DNA of 64,000 bases. It comes from Zhengitettix transpicula. Taxonomy: Eukaryota; Arthropoda; Insecta; Orthoptera; Tetrigidae. The translations under genes and the position numbers were made by a program. Each line of letters opens with the position of its first letter. The stretch's first letter is position 1. Below the pieces are notes generated by a model. The model was not told the DNA's origin. It saw only the letters and a list, made by a program, of their open reading frames with translations, and made no database searches. Shown piece after piece: positions 1-12,377 of the stretch. The DNA is taken from the NCBI GenBank assembly GCA_037074705.1, contig JAYJMR010000073.1, forward strand, positions 62,001 through 126,000. Direction: 5' to 3'.

Positions 1-1
1 A

Positions 2-3000
2 GCACTTCTAAAATCTTATTCTATTAATACTAATTAATATATCGTAATATTTCGAAGTTTCGACGACAAGTTTGGAATTTCACCAACCAAGAATCTTCAA
101 ATAACAAAGTCTTATTTCATAATAAATGATTCGTTCTTTATAAAAATTACTCAAACCTGCACTTCTAAAATCTTAATCTATTAATATTAATTAATATATC
201 GTAATATTTCGACGTTTCGACGACAAGTTTGGAATTTCACCAACCAAGAATCTTCAAATAACAAAGTCTTATTTCATAATAAATGACTTGTTCTTTATGA
301 AAATTACTCAAACCAGCACTTCTAAAATCTTAATCTATTAATATTTATTAATATATCAAAATATTTCGACGTTTCGACGACAAGTTTGGAATTTCACCAA
401 CCAAGAATCTTCAAATAACAAAGTCTTATTTCGTAATAAATGACTCGTTCTTTTTAAAAATTAGTCAAACCTGCACTTCTAAAATCTTAATCTATTAATA
501 TTAATTAATATATCGTAATATTTCGACGTTTCGACGACAAGTTTGGAATTTCACCAACCAAGAATCTTCAAATAACAAAGTCTTATTTTTGACTCGTTCT
601 TTATAAAAATTACTCAAACCTGCACTTCTAAAATCTTAATCCATTAATATTAATTAATATATCGTAATATTTCGACGTTTCGACGACAAGTTTGGAATTT
701 CACCAACCAAGAATCTTCAAATAACAAAGTCTTATTTCATAATAAATGAGTCGTTCTTTATAAAAATTACTCAAACCTGCACTTCTAAAATCTTAATCCA
801 TTAATATTAATTAATATATCGTAATATTTCGACGTTTCGACGACAAGTTTGGAATTTCACCAACCAAGAATCTTCAAATAACAAAGTCTTATTTCATAAT
901 AAATGGCTCGTTCTTTATAAAAATTACTCAAACCAGCACTTCTAAAATCTTAATCCATTAATATTAATTAATATATCGTAATATTTCGACGTTTCGACGA
1001 CAACTTTGGAATTTCACCAACCAAGAATCTTCAAATAACAAAGTCTTATTTCATAATAAATGACTCGTTCTTTATAAAAATTACTCAAACCAGCACTTCT
1101 AAAATCTTAATCTATTAATACTAATTAATATATCATAATATTTCGACGTTTCGACGACAAGTTTGGAATTTCACCAACCAAGAATCTTCAAATAACAAAG
1201 TCTTATTTCATAATAAATGATTCGTTCTTTATAAAAATTACTCAAACCTGCACTTCTAAAATCTTAATCTATTAATATTAATTAATATATCATAATATTT
1301 CGACGTTTCGACGACAAGTTTGGAATTTCACCAACCAAGAATCTTCAAATAACAAAGTCTTATTTCATAATAAATGACTCGTTCTTTATAAAAATTACTC
1401 AAACCTGCACTTCTAAAATCTTAATCTATTAATATTAATTAATATATCCCAATATTTCGACGTTTCGACGACAAGTTTGGAATTTCACCAACCAAGAATC
1501 TTCAAATAACAAAGTCTTATTTCATAATAAATGACTCGTTCTTTATAAAAATTACTCAAACCAGCACTTCTAAAATCTTAATCTATTAATACTAATTAAT
1601 ATATCGTAATATTTCGACGTTTCGACGACAAGTTTGGAATTTCACCAACCAAGAATCTTCAAATAACAAAGTTTTATTTCATAATAAATGACTCGTTCTT
1701 TATAAAAATTACTCAAACCAGCACTTCTAAAATCTTAATCCATTAATATTAATTAATATATCGTAATATTTCGACGTTTCGACGACAAGTTTGGAATTTC
1801 ACCAACCAAGAATCTTCAAATAACAAAGTCTTATTTCATAATAAATGACTCGTTCTTTTTAAAAATTAGTCAAACCTGCACTTCTAAAATCTTAATCTAT
1901 TAATATTAATTAATATATCGTAATATTTCGACGTTTCGACGACAAGTTTGGAATTTCACCAACCAAGAATCTTCAAATAACAAAGTCTTATTTCATAATA
2001 AATGACTCGTTCTTTATAAAAATTACTCAAACCTGCACTTCTAAAATCTTAATCCATTAATATTAATTAATATATCGTAATATTTCGACGTTTCGACGAC
2101 AAGTTTGGAATTTTACCAACCAAGAATCTTCAAATAACAAAGTCTTATTTCATAATAAATGACTCGTTCTTTATAAAAATTACTCAAACCTGCACTTCTA
2201 AAATCTTAATCTATTAATATTAATTAATATATCGTAATATTTCGACGTTTCGACGACAAGTTTGGAATTTCACCAACCAAGAATCTTCAAATAACAAAGT
2301 CTTATTTCATAATAAATGACTCGTTCTTTATAAAAATTACTCAAACCTGCACTTCTAAAATCTTAATCCATTAATATTATTTAATATATCGTAATATTTC
2401 GACGTTTCGACGACAAGTTTGGAATTTCACCAACCAAGAATCTTCAAATAACAAAGTCTTATTTCATAATAAATGATTCGTTCTTTATAAAAATTACTCA
2501 AACCAGCACTTCTAAAATCTTCATCCATTAATATTAATTAATATATCGTAATATTTCGACGTTTCGACGACAAGTTTGGAATTTCACCAACCAAGAATCT
2601 TCAAATAACAAAGTCTTATTTCATAATAAATGACTCGTTCTTTATAAAAATTACTCAAACCAGCACTTCTAAAATCTTAATCCATTAATATTAATTAATA
2701 TATCGTAATATTTCGACGTTTCGACGACAAGTTTGGAATTTCACCAACCAAGAATCTTCAAATAACAAAGTCTTATTTCATAATAAATGACTCGTTCTTT
2801 ATAAAAATTAGTCAAACCTGCACTTTTAAAATCTTAATCTATTAATATTAATTAATATATCCCAATATTTCGACGTTTCGACGACAAGTTTGGAATTTCA
2901 CCAACCAAGAATCTTCAAATAACAAAGTCTTATTTCATAATAAATGACTCGTTCTTTATAAAAATTACTCAAACCAGCACTTCTAAAATCTTAATCCATT

Positions 3001-5017
3001 AATACTAATTAATATATCATAATATTTCGACGTTTCGACGACAAGTTTGGAATTTCACCAACCAAGAATCTTCAAATAACAAAGTCTTATTTCATAATAA
3101 ATGACTCGTTCTTTATAAAAATTACTCAAACCTGCACTTCTAAAATCTTAATCCATTAATATTAATTAATATATCAAAATATTTCGACGTTTCGACGACA
3201 AGTTTGGAATTTCACCAACCAAGAATCTTCAAATAACAAAGTCTTATTTCATAATAAATGACTCGTTCTTTATAAAAATTACTCAAACCAGCACTTCTAA
3301 AATCTTAATCCATTAATATTAATTAATATATCAAAATATTTCGACGTTTCGACGACAAGTTTGGAATTTCACCAACCAAGAATCTTCAAATAACAAAGTC
3401 TTATTTCATAATAAATGACTCGTTCTTTATAAAAATTAGTCAAACCTGCACTTCTAAAATCTTAATCTATTAATATTAATTAATATATCATAATATTTCG
3501 ACGTTTCGACGACAAGTTTGGAATTTCACCAACCAAGAATCTTCAAATAACAAAGTCTTATTTCATAATAAATGACTCGTTCTTTATAAAAATTACTCAA
3601 ACCTGCACTTCTAAAATCTTAATCCATTAATATTAATTAATATATCAAAATATTTCGACGTTTCGACGACAAGTTTGGAATTTCACCAACCAAGAATCTT
3701 CAAATAACAAAGTCTTATTTCATAATAAATGATTCGTTCTTTATAAAAATTACTCAAACCTGCACTTCTAAAATCTTAATCTATTAATATTAATTAATAT
3801 ATCATAATATTTCGACGTTTCGACGACAAGTTTGGAATATCACCAACCAAGAATCTTCAAATAACAAAGTCTTATTTCATAATAAATGACTCGTTCTTTA
3901 TAAAAATTACTCAAACCTGCACTTCTAAAATCTTAATCCATTAATATTAATTAATATATCGTAATATTTCGACGTTTCGACGACAAGTTTGGAATTTCAC
4001 CAACCAAGAATCTTCAAATAACAAAGTCTTATTTCATAATACATGACTCGTTCTTTATAAAAATTAGTCAAACCTGCACTTTTAAAATCTTAATCTATTA
4101 ATATTAATTAATATATCATAATATTTCGACGTTTCGACGACAAGTTTGGAATTTCACCAACCAAGAATCTTCAAATAACAAAGTCTTATTTCATAATAAA
4201 TGACTCGTTCTTTATAAAAATTACTCAAACCAGCACTTCTAAAATCTTAATCTATTAATATTAATTAATATATCAAAATATTTCGACGTTTTGACGACAA
4301 GTTTGGAATTTCACCAACCAAGAATCTTCAAATAACAAAGTCTTATTTCATAATAAATGACTCGTTCTTTTTAAAAATTAGTCAAACCTGCACTTCTAAA
4401 ATCTTAATCTATTAATATTAATTAATATATCGTAATATTTCGACGTTTCGACGACAAGTTTGGAATTTCACCAACCAAGAATCTTCAAATAACAAAGTCT
4501 TATTTCATAATAAATGACTCGTTCTTTATAAAAATTACTCAAACCTGCACTTCTAAAATCTTAATCCATTAATATTAATTAATATATCCCAATATTTCGA
4601 CGTTTCGACGACAAGTTTGGAATTTCACCAACCAAGAATCTTCAAATAACAAAGTCTTATTTCATAATAAATGACTCGTTCTTTATAAAAATTACTCAAA
4701 CCAGCACTTCTAAAATCTTAATCCATTAATATTAATTAATATATCGTAATATTTCGACGTTTCGACGACAAGTTTGGAATTTCACCAACCAAGAATCTTC
4801 TAATAACAAAGTCTTATTTCATAATAAATGACTCGTTCTTTATAAAAATTACTCAAACCTGCACTTCTAAAATCTTAATCCATTAATATTAATTAATATA
4901 TCGTAATATTTCGACGTTTCGACGACAAGTTTGGAATTTCACCAACCAAGAATCTTCAAATAACAAAGTCTTATTTCATAATAAATGACTCGTTCTTTAT
5001 AAAAATTACTCAAACGT
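2..5017 (+). repeat. Mixed-monomer segment of the array
   Basis: About 32 monomers with interleaved types: CCT or CCA before GCAC, CCATT or CTATT at positions 20-24, and CGT, CAA, CAT or CCC at 42-44. I did not find one simple higher-order period here. A marker trio (ATTATTTAAT, then GATTCG, then CTTCATCC; 2371-2530) recurs 27 monomers later (4,239 bp) near 6610, so part of this segment was copied rightwards. One monomer at 473-621 is 149 bp because of a local deletion unlike the octamer loss seen after 45.7 kb. Confidence 0.8.
581..597 (+). other. Unique 8-bp shortening in one monomer
   Basis: Here the consensus CTTATTTCATAATAAATGAC is shortened to CTTATTTTTGAC. The monomer starting at 473 is therefore 149 bp. 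The loss falls at monomer positions near 117-125, outside the TTTCGACG pair, so it is independent of the 149-bp class on the right side of the window. I saw no second copy of this change. Confidence 0.9.
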
Positions 5018-7350
5018 GCACTTCTAAAATCTTATACCATTAATATTAATTAATATATCGTAATATTTCGACGTTTCGACGACAAGTTTGGAATTTCACC
5101 AACCAAGAATCTTCAAATAACAAAGTCTGATTTCATATAAAATGACTCGTTCTTTATAAAAATTACTCAATCCAGCACTTCTAAAATCTTAATCTATTAA
5201 TACTAATTAATATATCATAATATTTCGACGTTTCGACGACAAGTTTGGAATTTCACCAACCAAGAATCTTCAAATAACAAAGTCTTATTTCATAATAAAT
5301 GATTCGTTCTTTATAAAAATTACTCAATCCAGCACTTCTAAAATCTTAATCTATTAATATTAATTAATATATCGTAATATTTCGACGTTTCGACGACAAG
5401 TTTGGAATTTCACCAACCAAGAATCTTCAAATAACAAAGTCTTATTTCATAATAAATGACTCGTTCTTTATAAAAATTACTCAAACCTGCACTTCTAAAA
5501 TCTTTATCTATTAATATTAATTAATATATCAAAATATTTCGACGTTTCGACGACAAGTTTGGAATTTCACCAACCAAGAATCTTCAAATAACAAAGTCTT
5601 ATTTCATAATAAATGACTCGTTCTTTTTAAAAATTAGTCAAACCTGCACTTCTAAAATCTTAATCTATTAATATTAATTAATATATCGTAATATTTCGAC
5701 GTTTCGACGACAAGTTTGGAATTTCACCAACCAAGAATCTTCAAATAACAAAGTCTTATTTCATAATAAATGACTCGTTCTTTATAAAAATTACTCAAAC
5801 CTGCACTTCTAAAATCTTAATCCATTAATATTAATTAATATATCGTAATATTTCGACGTTTCGACGACAAGTTTGGAATTTCACCAACCAAGAATCTTCA
5901 AATAACAAAGTCTTATTTCATAATAAATGACACGTTCTTTATAAAAATTACTCAAACCTGCACTTCTAAAATCTTATTCTATTAATATTAATTAATATAT
6001 CGTAATATTTCGACGTTTCGACGACAAGTTTGGAATTTCGCCAACCAAGAATCTTCAAATAACAAAGTCTTATTTCATAATAAATGACTCGTTCTTTTTA
6101 AAAATTAGTCAAACCTGCACTTCTAAAATCTTAATCTATTAATATTAATTAATATATCGTAATATTTCGACGTTTCGACGACAAGTTTGGAATTTCACCA
6201 ACCAAGAATCTTCAAATAACAAAGTCTTATTTCATAATAAATGACTCGTTCTTTATAAAAATTACTCAAACCTGCACTTCTAAAATCTTAATCCATTAAT
6301 ATTAATTAATATATCGTAATATTTCGACGTTTCGACGACAAATTTGGAATTTCAATAACCAAGAATCTTCAAATAACAAAGTCTTATTTCATAATAAATG
6401 ACTCGTTCTTTATAAAAATTACTCAAACCTGCACTTCTAAAATCTTAATCTATTAATATTAATTAATATATAGTAATATTTCGACGTTTCGACGACAAGT
6501 TTGGAATTTCACCAACCAAGAATCTTCAAATAACAAAGTCTTATTTCATAATAAATGACTCGTTCTTTATAAAAATTACTCAAACCTGCACTACTAAAAT
6601 CTTAATCCATTAATATTATTTAATATATCGTAATATTTCGACGTTTCGACGACAAGTTTGGAATTTCACCAACCAAGAATCTTCAAATAACAAAGTCTTA
6701 TTTCATAATAAATGATTCGTTCTTTATAAAAATTACTCAAACCAGCACTTCTAAAATCTTCATCCATTAATATTAATTAATATATCGTAATATTTCGACG
6801 TTTCGACGACAAGTTTGGAATTTCACCAACCAAGAATCTTCAAATAACAAAGTCTTATTTCATAATAAATGACTCGTTCTTTATAAAAATTACTCAAACC
6901 AGCACTTCTAAAATCTTAATCCATTAATATTAATTAATATATCGTAATATTTCGACGTTTCGACGACAAGTTTGGAATTTCACCAACCAAGAATCTTCAA
7001 ATAACAAAGTCTTATTTCATAATAAATGACTCGTTCTTTATATAAATTACTCAAACCAGCACTTCTAAAACCCTTAATCCATTAATATTAATTAATATAT
7101 CGTAATATTTCGACGTTTCGACGACAAGTTTGGAATTTCACCAACCAAGAATCTTCAAATAACAAAGTCTTATTTCATAATAAATGACTCGTTCTTTATA
7201 AAAATTACTCAAACCTGCACTTCTAAAATCTTAATCCATTAATATTAATTAATATATCGTAATATTTCGACGTTTCGACGATAAGTTTGGAATTTCACCA
7301 ACCAAGAATCTTCAAATAACAAAGTCTTATTTCATAATAAATGACTCGTT
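5018..7350 (+). repeat. Higher-order block A, copy 1
   Basis: Begins at a marker monomer with ACGTGCAC and CTTATACCATT, followed by GTCTGATTTCATATAAAATG near 5127. Later markers are TTTCGCCAACC near 6040, AAATTTGGAATTTCAATAACC near 6341, ATATATAGTAAT near 6468, GCACTACTAAAA near 6587 and AAAACCCTTAATCC near 7067. The same markers recur in the same order 25 monomers later (3,926 bp; 25 x 157 plus one inserted base in AAAACCC), which defines a segmental duplication of about 15 monomers. Confidence 0.88.
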
Positions 7351-7571
7351 CTTTTTAAAAATTAGTCAAACCTGCACTTCTAAAATCTTAATCTATTAAT
7401 ATTAATTAATATATCGTAATATTTCGACGTTTCGACGACAAGTTTGGAATTTCACCAACCAAGAATCTTCAAATAACAAAGTCTTATTTCATAATAAATG
7501 ACTCGTTCTTTATAAAAATTACTCAAACCTGCACTTCTAAAATCTTAATCCATTAATATTAATTAATATAT

Positions 7572-9769
7572 CCCAATATTTCGACGTTTCGACGACAAGT
7601 TTGGAATTTCACCAACCAAGAATCTTCAAATAACAAAGTCTTATTTCATAATAAATGACTCGTTCTTTATAAAAATTACTCAAACCTGCACTTCTAAAAT
7701 CTTAATCCATTAATATTAATTAATATATCGTAATATTTCGACGTTTCGACGACAAGTTTGGAATTTCACCAACCAAGAATCTTCAAATAACAAAGTCTTA
7801 TTTCATAATAAATGACTCGTTCTTTATAAAAATTACTCAAACGTGCACTTCTAAAATCTTATACCATTAATATTAATTAATATATCGTAATATTTCGACG
7901 TTTCGACGACAAGTTTGGAATTTCACCAACCAAGAATCTTCAAATAACAAAGTCTGATTTCATATAAAATGACTCGTTCTTTATAAAAATTACTCAATCC
8001 AGCACTTCTAAAATCTTAATCTATTAATACTAATTAATATATCATAATATTTCGACGTTTCGACGACAAGTTTGGAATTTCACCAACCAAGAATCTTCAA
8101 ATAACAAAGTCTTATTTCATAATAAATGATTCGTTCTTTATAAAAATTACTCAATCCAGCACTTCTAAAATCTTAATCTATTAATATTAATTAATATATC
8201 GTAATATTTCGACGTTTCGACGACAAGTTTGGAATTTCACCAACCAAGAATCTTCAAATAACAAAGTCTTATTTCATAATAAATGACTCGTTCTTTATAA
8301 AAATTACTCAAACCTGCACTTCTAAAATCTTTATCTATTAATATTAATTAATATATCAAAATATTTCGACGTTTCGACGACAAGTTTGGAATTTCACCAA
8401 CCAAGAATCTTCAAATAACAAAGTCTTATTTCATAATAAATGACTCGTTCTTTTTAAAAATTAGTCAAACCTGCACTTCTAAAATCTTAATCTATTAATA
8501 TTAATTAATATATCGTAATATTTCGACGTTTCGACGACAAGTTTGGAATTTCACCAACCAAGAATCTTCAAATAACAAAGTCTTATTTCATAATAAATGA
8601 CTCGTTCTTTATAAAAATTACTCAAACCTGCACTTCTAAAATCTTAATCCATTAATATTAATTAATATATCCCAATATTTCGACGTTTCGACGACAAGTT
8701 TGGAATTTCACCAACCAAGAATCTTCAAATAACAAAGTCTTATTTCATAATAAATGACTCGTTCTTTATAAAAATTACTCAAACCTGCACTTCTAAAATC
8801 TTAATCCATTAATATTAATTAATATATCGTAATATTTCGACGTTTCGACGACAAGTTTGGAATTTCACCAACCAAGAATCTTCAAATAACAAAGTCTTAT
8901 TTCATAATAAATGACTCGTTCTTTATAAAAATTACTCAAACGTGCACTTCTAAAATCTTATACCATTAATATTAATTAATATATCGTAATATTTCGACGT
9001 TTCGACGACAAGTTTGGAATTTCACCAACCAAGAATCTTCAAATAACAAAGTCTGATTTCATATAAAATGACTCGTTCTTTATAAAAATTACTCAATCCA
9101 GCACTTCTAAAATCTTAATCTATTAATACTAATTAATATATCATAATATTTCGACGTTTCGACGACAAGTTTGGAATTTCACCAACCAAGAATCTTCAAA
9201 TAACAAAGTCTTATTTCATAATAAATGATTCGTTCTTTATAAAAATTACTCAATCCAGCACTTCTAAAATCTTAATCTATTAATATTAATTAATATATCG
9301 TAATATTTCGACGTTTCGACGACAAGTTTGGAATTTCACCAACCAAGAATCTTCAAATAACAAAGTCTTATTTCATAATAAATGACTCGTTCTTTATAAA
9401 AATTACTCAAACCTGCACTTCTAAAATCTTTATCTATTAATATTAATTAATATATCAAAATATTTCGACGTTTCGACGACAAGTTTGGAATTTCACCAAC
9501 CAAGAATCTTCAAATAACAAAGTCTTATTTCATAATAAATGACTCGTTCTTTTTAAAAATTAGTCAAACCTGCACTTCTAAAATCTTAATCTATTAATAT
9601 TAATTAATATATCGTAATATTTCGACGTTTCGACGACAAGTTTGGAATTTCACCAACCAAGAATCTTCAAATAACAAAGTCTTATTTCATAATAAATGAC
9701 TCGTTCTTTATAAAAATTACTCAAACCTGCACTTCTAAAATCTTAATCCATTAATATTAATTAATATAT
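7572..9769 (+). repeat. 7-monomer (1,099 bp) tandem higher-order repeat, two units
   Basis: Two adjacent units, 7572-8670 and 8671-9769, have the same order of types at the variable triplet: CCC, CGT, CGT (with the ACGTGCAC/CTTATACC marker), CAT (with ACTAATT), CGT, CAA (with CTTTATC), CGT. The ACGTGCAC marker at 7845 and 8944 is exactly 1,099 bp apart, which is 7 x 157. After the second unit the sequence resumes the block A order. This is the clearest simple tandem higher-order repeat in the left half of the window. Confidence 0.9.
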
Positions 9770-11280
9770 CGTAATATTTCGACGTTTCGACGACAAGTTT
9801 GGAATTTCACCAACCAAGAATCTTCAAATAACAAAGTCTTATTTCATAATAAATGACTCGTTCTTTATAAAAATTACTCAAACCTGCACTTCTAAAATCT
9901 TATTCTATTAATATTAATTAATATATCGTAATATTTCGACGTTTCGACGACAAGTTTGGAATTTCGCCAACCAAGAATCTTCAAATAACAAAGTCTTATT
10001 TCATAATAAATGACTCGTTCTTTTTAAAAATTAGTCAAACCTGCACTTCTAAAATCTTAATCTATTAATATTAATTAATATATCGTAATATTTCGACGTT
10101 TCGACGACAAGTTTGGAATTTCACCAACCAAGAATCTTCAAATAACAAAGTCTTATTTCATAATAAATGACTCGTTCTTTATAAAAATTACTCAAACCTG
10201 CACTTCTAAAATCTTAATCCATTAATATTAATTAATATATCGTAATATTTCGACGTTTCGACGACAAATTTGGAATTTCAATAACCAAGAATCTTCAAAT
10301 AACAAAGTCTTATTTCATAATAAATGACTCGTTCTTTATAAAAATTACTCAAACCTGCACTTCTAAAATCTTAATCTATTAATATTAATTAATATATAGT
10401 AATATTTCGACGTTTCGACGACAAGTTTGGAATTTCACCAACCAAGAATCTTCAAATAACAAAGTCTTATTTCATAATAAATGACTCGTTCTTTATAAAA
10501 ATTACTCAAACCTGCACTACTAAAATCTTAATCCATTAATATTATTTAATATATCGTAATATTTCGACGTTTCGACGACAAGTTTGGAATTTCACCAACC
10601 AAGAATCTTCAAATAACAAAGTCTTATTTCATAATAAATGATTCGTTCTTTATAAAAATTACTCAAACCAGCACTTCTAAAATCTTCATCCATTAATATT
10701 AATTAATATATCGTAATATTTCGACGTTTCGACGACAAGTTTGGAATTTCACCAACCAAGAATCTTCAAATAACAAAGTCTTATTTCATAATAAATGACT
10801 CGTTCTTTATAAAAATTACTCAAACCAGCACTTCTAAAATCTTAATCCATTAATATTAATTAATATATCGTAATATTTCGACGTTTCGACGACAAGTTTG
10901 GAATTTCACCAACCAAGAATCTTCAAATAACAAAGTCTTATTTCATAATAAATGACTCGTTCTTTATATAAATTACTCAAACCAGCACTTCTAAAACCCT
11001 TAATCCATTAATATTAATTAATATATCGTAATATTTCGACGTTTCGACGACAAGTTTGGAATTTCACCAACCAAGAATCTTCAAATAACAAAGCCTTATT
11101 TCATAATAAATGACTCGTTCTTTATAAAAATTACTCAAACCTGCACTTCTAAAATCTTAATCCATTAATATTAATTAATATATCGTAATATTTCGACGTT
11201 TCGACGATAAGTTTGGAATTTCACCAACCAAGAATCTTCAAATAACAAAGTCTTATTTCATAATAAATGACTCGTTCTTT
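8944..11280 (+). repeat. Higher-order block A, copy 2
   Basis: Carries the block A markers at an offset of 3,926 bp: ACGTGCAC at 8941-8947, TTTCGCCAACC with its G at 9966, AAATTTGGAATTTCAATAACC near 10266, GCACTACTAAAA near 10515 and AAAACCC near 10995. The match with copy 1 ends near 11280, where copy 1 goes on with TTTTTAAAAATTAGTC and this copy with TATAAAAATTACTC. Small differences, such as GACACG near 5929 against GACTCG here and AAGCCTT near 11091, are private to one copy. Confidence 0.88.
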
Positions 11281-12265
11281 ATAAAAATTACTCAAACCAG
11301 CACTTCTAAAATCTTCATCCATTAATATTAATTAATATATCGTAATATTTCGACGTTTCGACGACAAGTTTGGAATTTCACCAACCAAGAATCTTCAAAT
11401 AACAAAGTCTTATTTCATAATAAATGATTCGTTCTTTATAAAAATTACTCAAACCTGCACTTCTAAAATCTTAATCTATTAATATTAAATAATATATCAT
11501 AATATTTCGACGTTTCGACGACAAGTTTGGAATTTCACCAACCAAGAATCTTCAAATAACAAAGTCTTATTTCATAATAAATACTCGTTCTTTATAAAAA
11601 TTACTCAAACCAGCACTTCTAAAATCTTAATCTATTAATATTAATTAATATATCAAAATATTTCGACGTTTCGACGACAAGTTTGGAATTTCACCAACCA
11701 AGAATCTTCAAATAACAAAGTCTTATTTCATAATAAATGACTCGTTCTTTATAGAAATTACTCAAACCAGCACTTCTAAAATCTTAATCCATTAATATTA
11801 ATTAATATATCGTAATATTTCGACGTTTCGAAGACAAGTTTGGAATTTCACCAACCAAGAATCTTCAAATAACAAAGTCTTATTTCATAATAAATGACTC
11901 GTTCTTTATAAAAATTACTCAAACCTGCACTTCTAAAATCTTAATCCATTAATATTAATTAATATATCTTAATATTTCGACGTTTCGACGACAAGTTTGG
12001 AATTTCACCAACCAAGAATCTTCAAATAACAAAGTCTTATTTCATAATAAATGACTCGTTCTTTATAAAAATTACTCAAACCTCCACTTCTAAAATCTTA
12101 ATCCATTAATATTAATTAATATATCGTAATATTTCGACGTTTCGACGACAAGTTTGGAATGTCACCAACCAAGAATCTTCAAATAACAAAGTCTTATTTC
12201 ATAATAAATGACTCGTTCTTTATAAAAATTACTCAAACCTGCACTTCTAAAATCTTAATCCATTA

Positions 12266-12279
12266 ATATTAATTAATAT
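12266..12279. repeat. 14-bp perfect palindrome (one per monomer)
   Basis: ATATTAATTAATAT equals its own reverse complement and occupies monomer positions 26-39. It is shown here in the reference copy and is present in most of the roughly 409 copies. Its centre is TTAATTAA. Variant monomers break it: ACTAATTAAT (e.g. near 30, 1108, 1590), ATTATTTAAT (e.g. 2376, 6616, 10541) and ATTTATTAAT (e.g. 49110). Short dyad symmetries are common in centromeric satellites and can form cruciforms; any such function here is inference. Confidence 0.9.
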
Positions 12280-12281
12280 AT

Positions 12282-12284
12282 CGT
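12282..12284. other. Hypervariable triplet within the monomer (positions 42-44)
   Basis: The consensus reads ATAT-CGT-AATATT. Among copies the triplet is CGT (commonest), CAA (e.g. 357), CAT (e.g. 1132), CCC-A (e.g. 1448, 4588, 7572, 8671), CAC-A (e.g. 32688), CTT (e.g. 11967, 30491), CCT (e.g. 51604), AGT (e.g. 6470, 33002) and TTGT with a 2-bp insertion near 16673. No other site in the monomer shows so many alleles. CGT to CAT could be deamination of a methylated CpG, but CAA, CCC and CAC cannot be explained that way. Confidence 0.85.
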
Positions 12285-12288
12285 AATA

Positions 12289-12304
12289 TTTCGACGTTTC
12301 GACG
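12289..12304 (+). repeat. 8-bp tandem pair TTTCGACG x2 inside the monomer
   Basis: Monomer positions 49-56 and 57-64 are identical TTTCGACG octamers and carry four of the monomer's six CpGs. The 149-bp monomers to the right of 45.7 kb have exactly one octamer, so they arise by losing or never gaining a copy rather than by a random deletion. The pair lies between the hypervariable triplet and the conserved core. The TTCG start resembles the first four bases of the CENP-B box, but the rest of that motif is missing. Confidence 0.92.
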
Positions 12305-12358
12305 ACAAGTTTGGAATTTCACCAACCAAGAATCTTCAAATAACAAAGTCTTATTTCA
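12305..12358. other. Conserved core of the monomer (positions 65-118)
   Basis: From ACAAGTTTGG through CACCAACCAAG and ATAACAAAGTCTTATTTCA, this block is identical in most copies. The changes seen are mostly isolated (e.g. CACCAAACAAG at 13731, CACCGACC at 14044, CACCAACTAAG at 48692). In contrast, positions 1-25, 42-44 and 130-157 vary in almost every other copy. Alternating conserved and variable blocks are known from centromeric satellites, where conserved blocks may contact nucleosomes or DNA-binding proteins; no binding partner can be read from the sequence. Confidence 0.75.
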
Positions 12359-12377
12359 TAATAAATGACTCGTTCTT

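Noticed and set aside
12290..12306. CENP-B box
   Set aside because: TTCG is present twice, but the required A at the tenth position and the CGGG block of the canonical 17-bp motif are absent in both registers.
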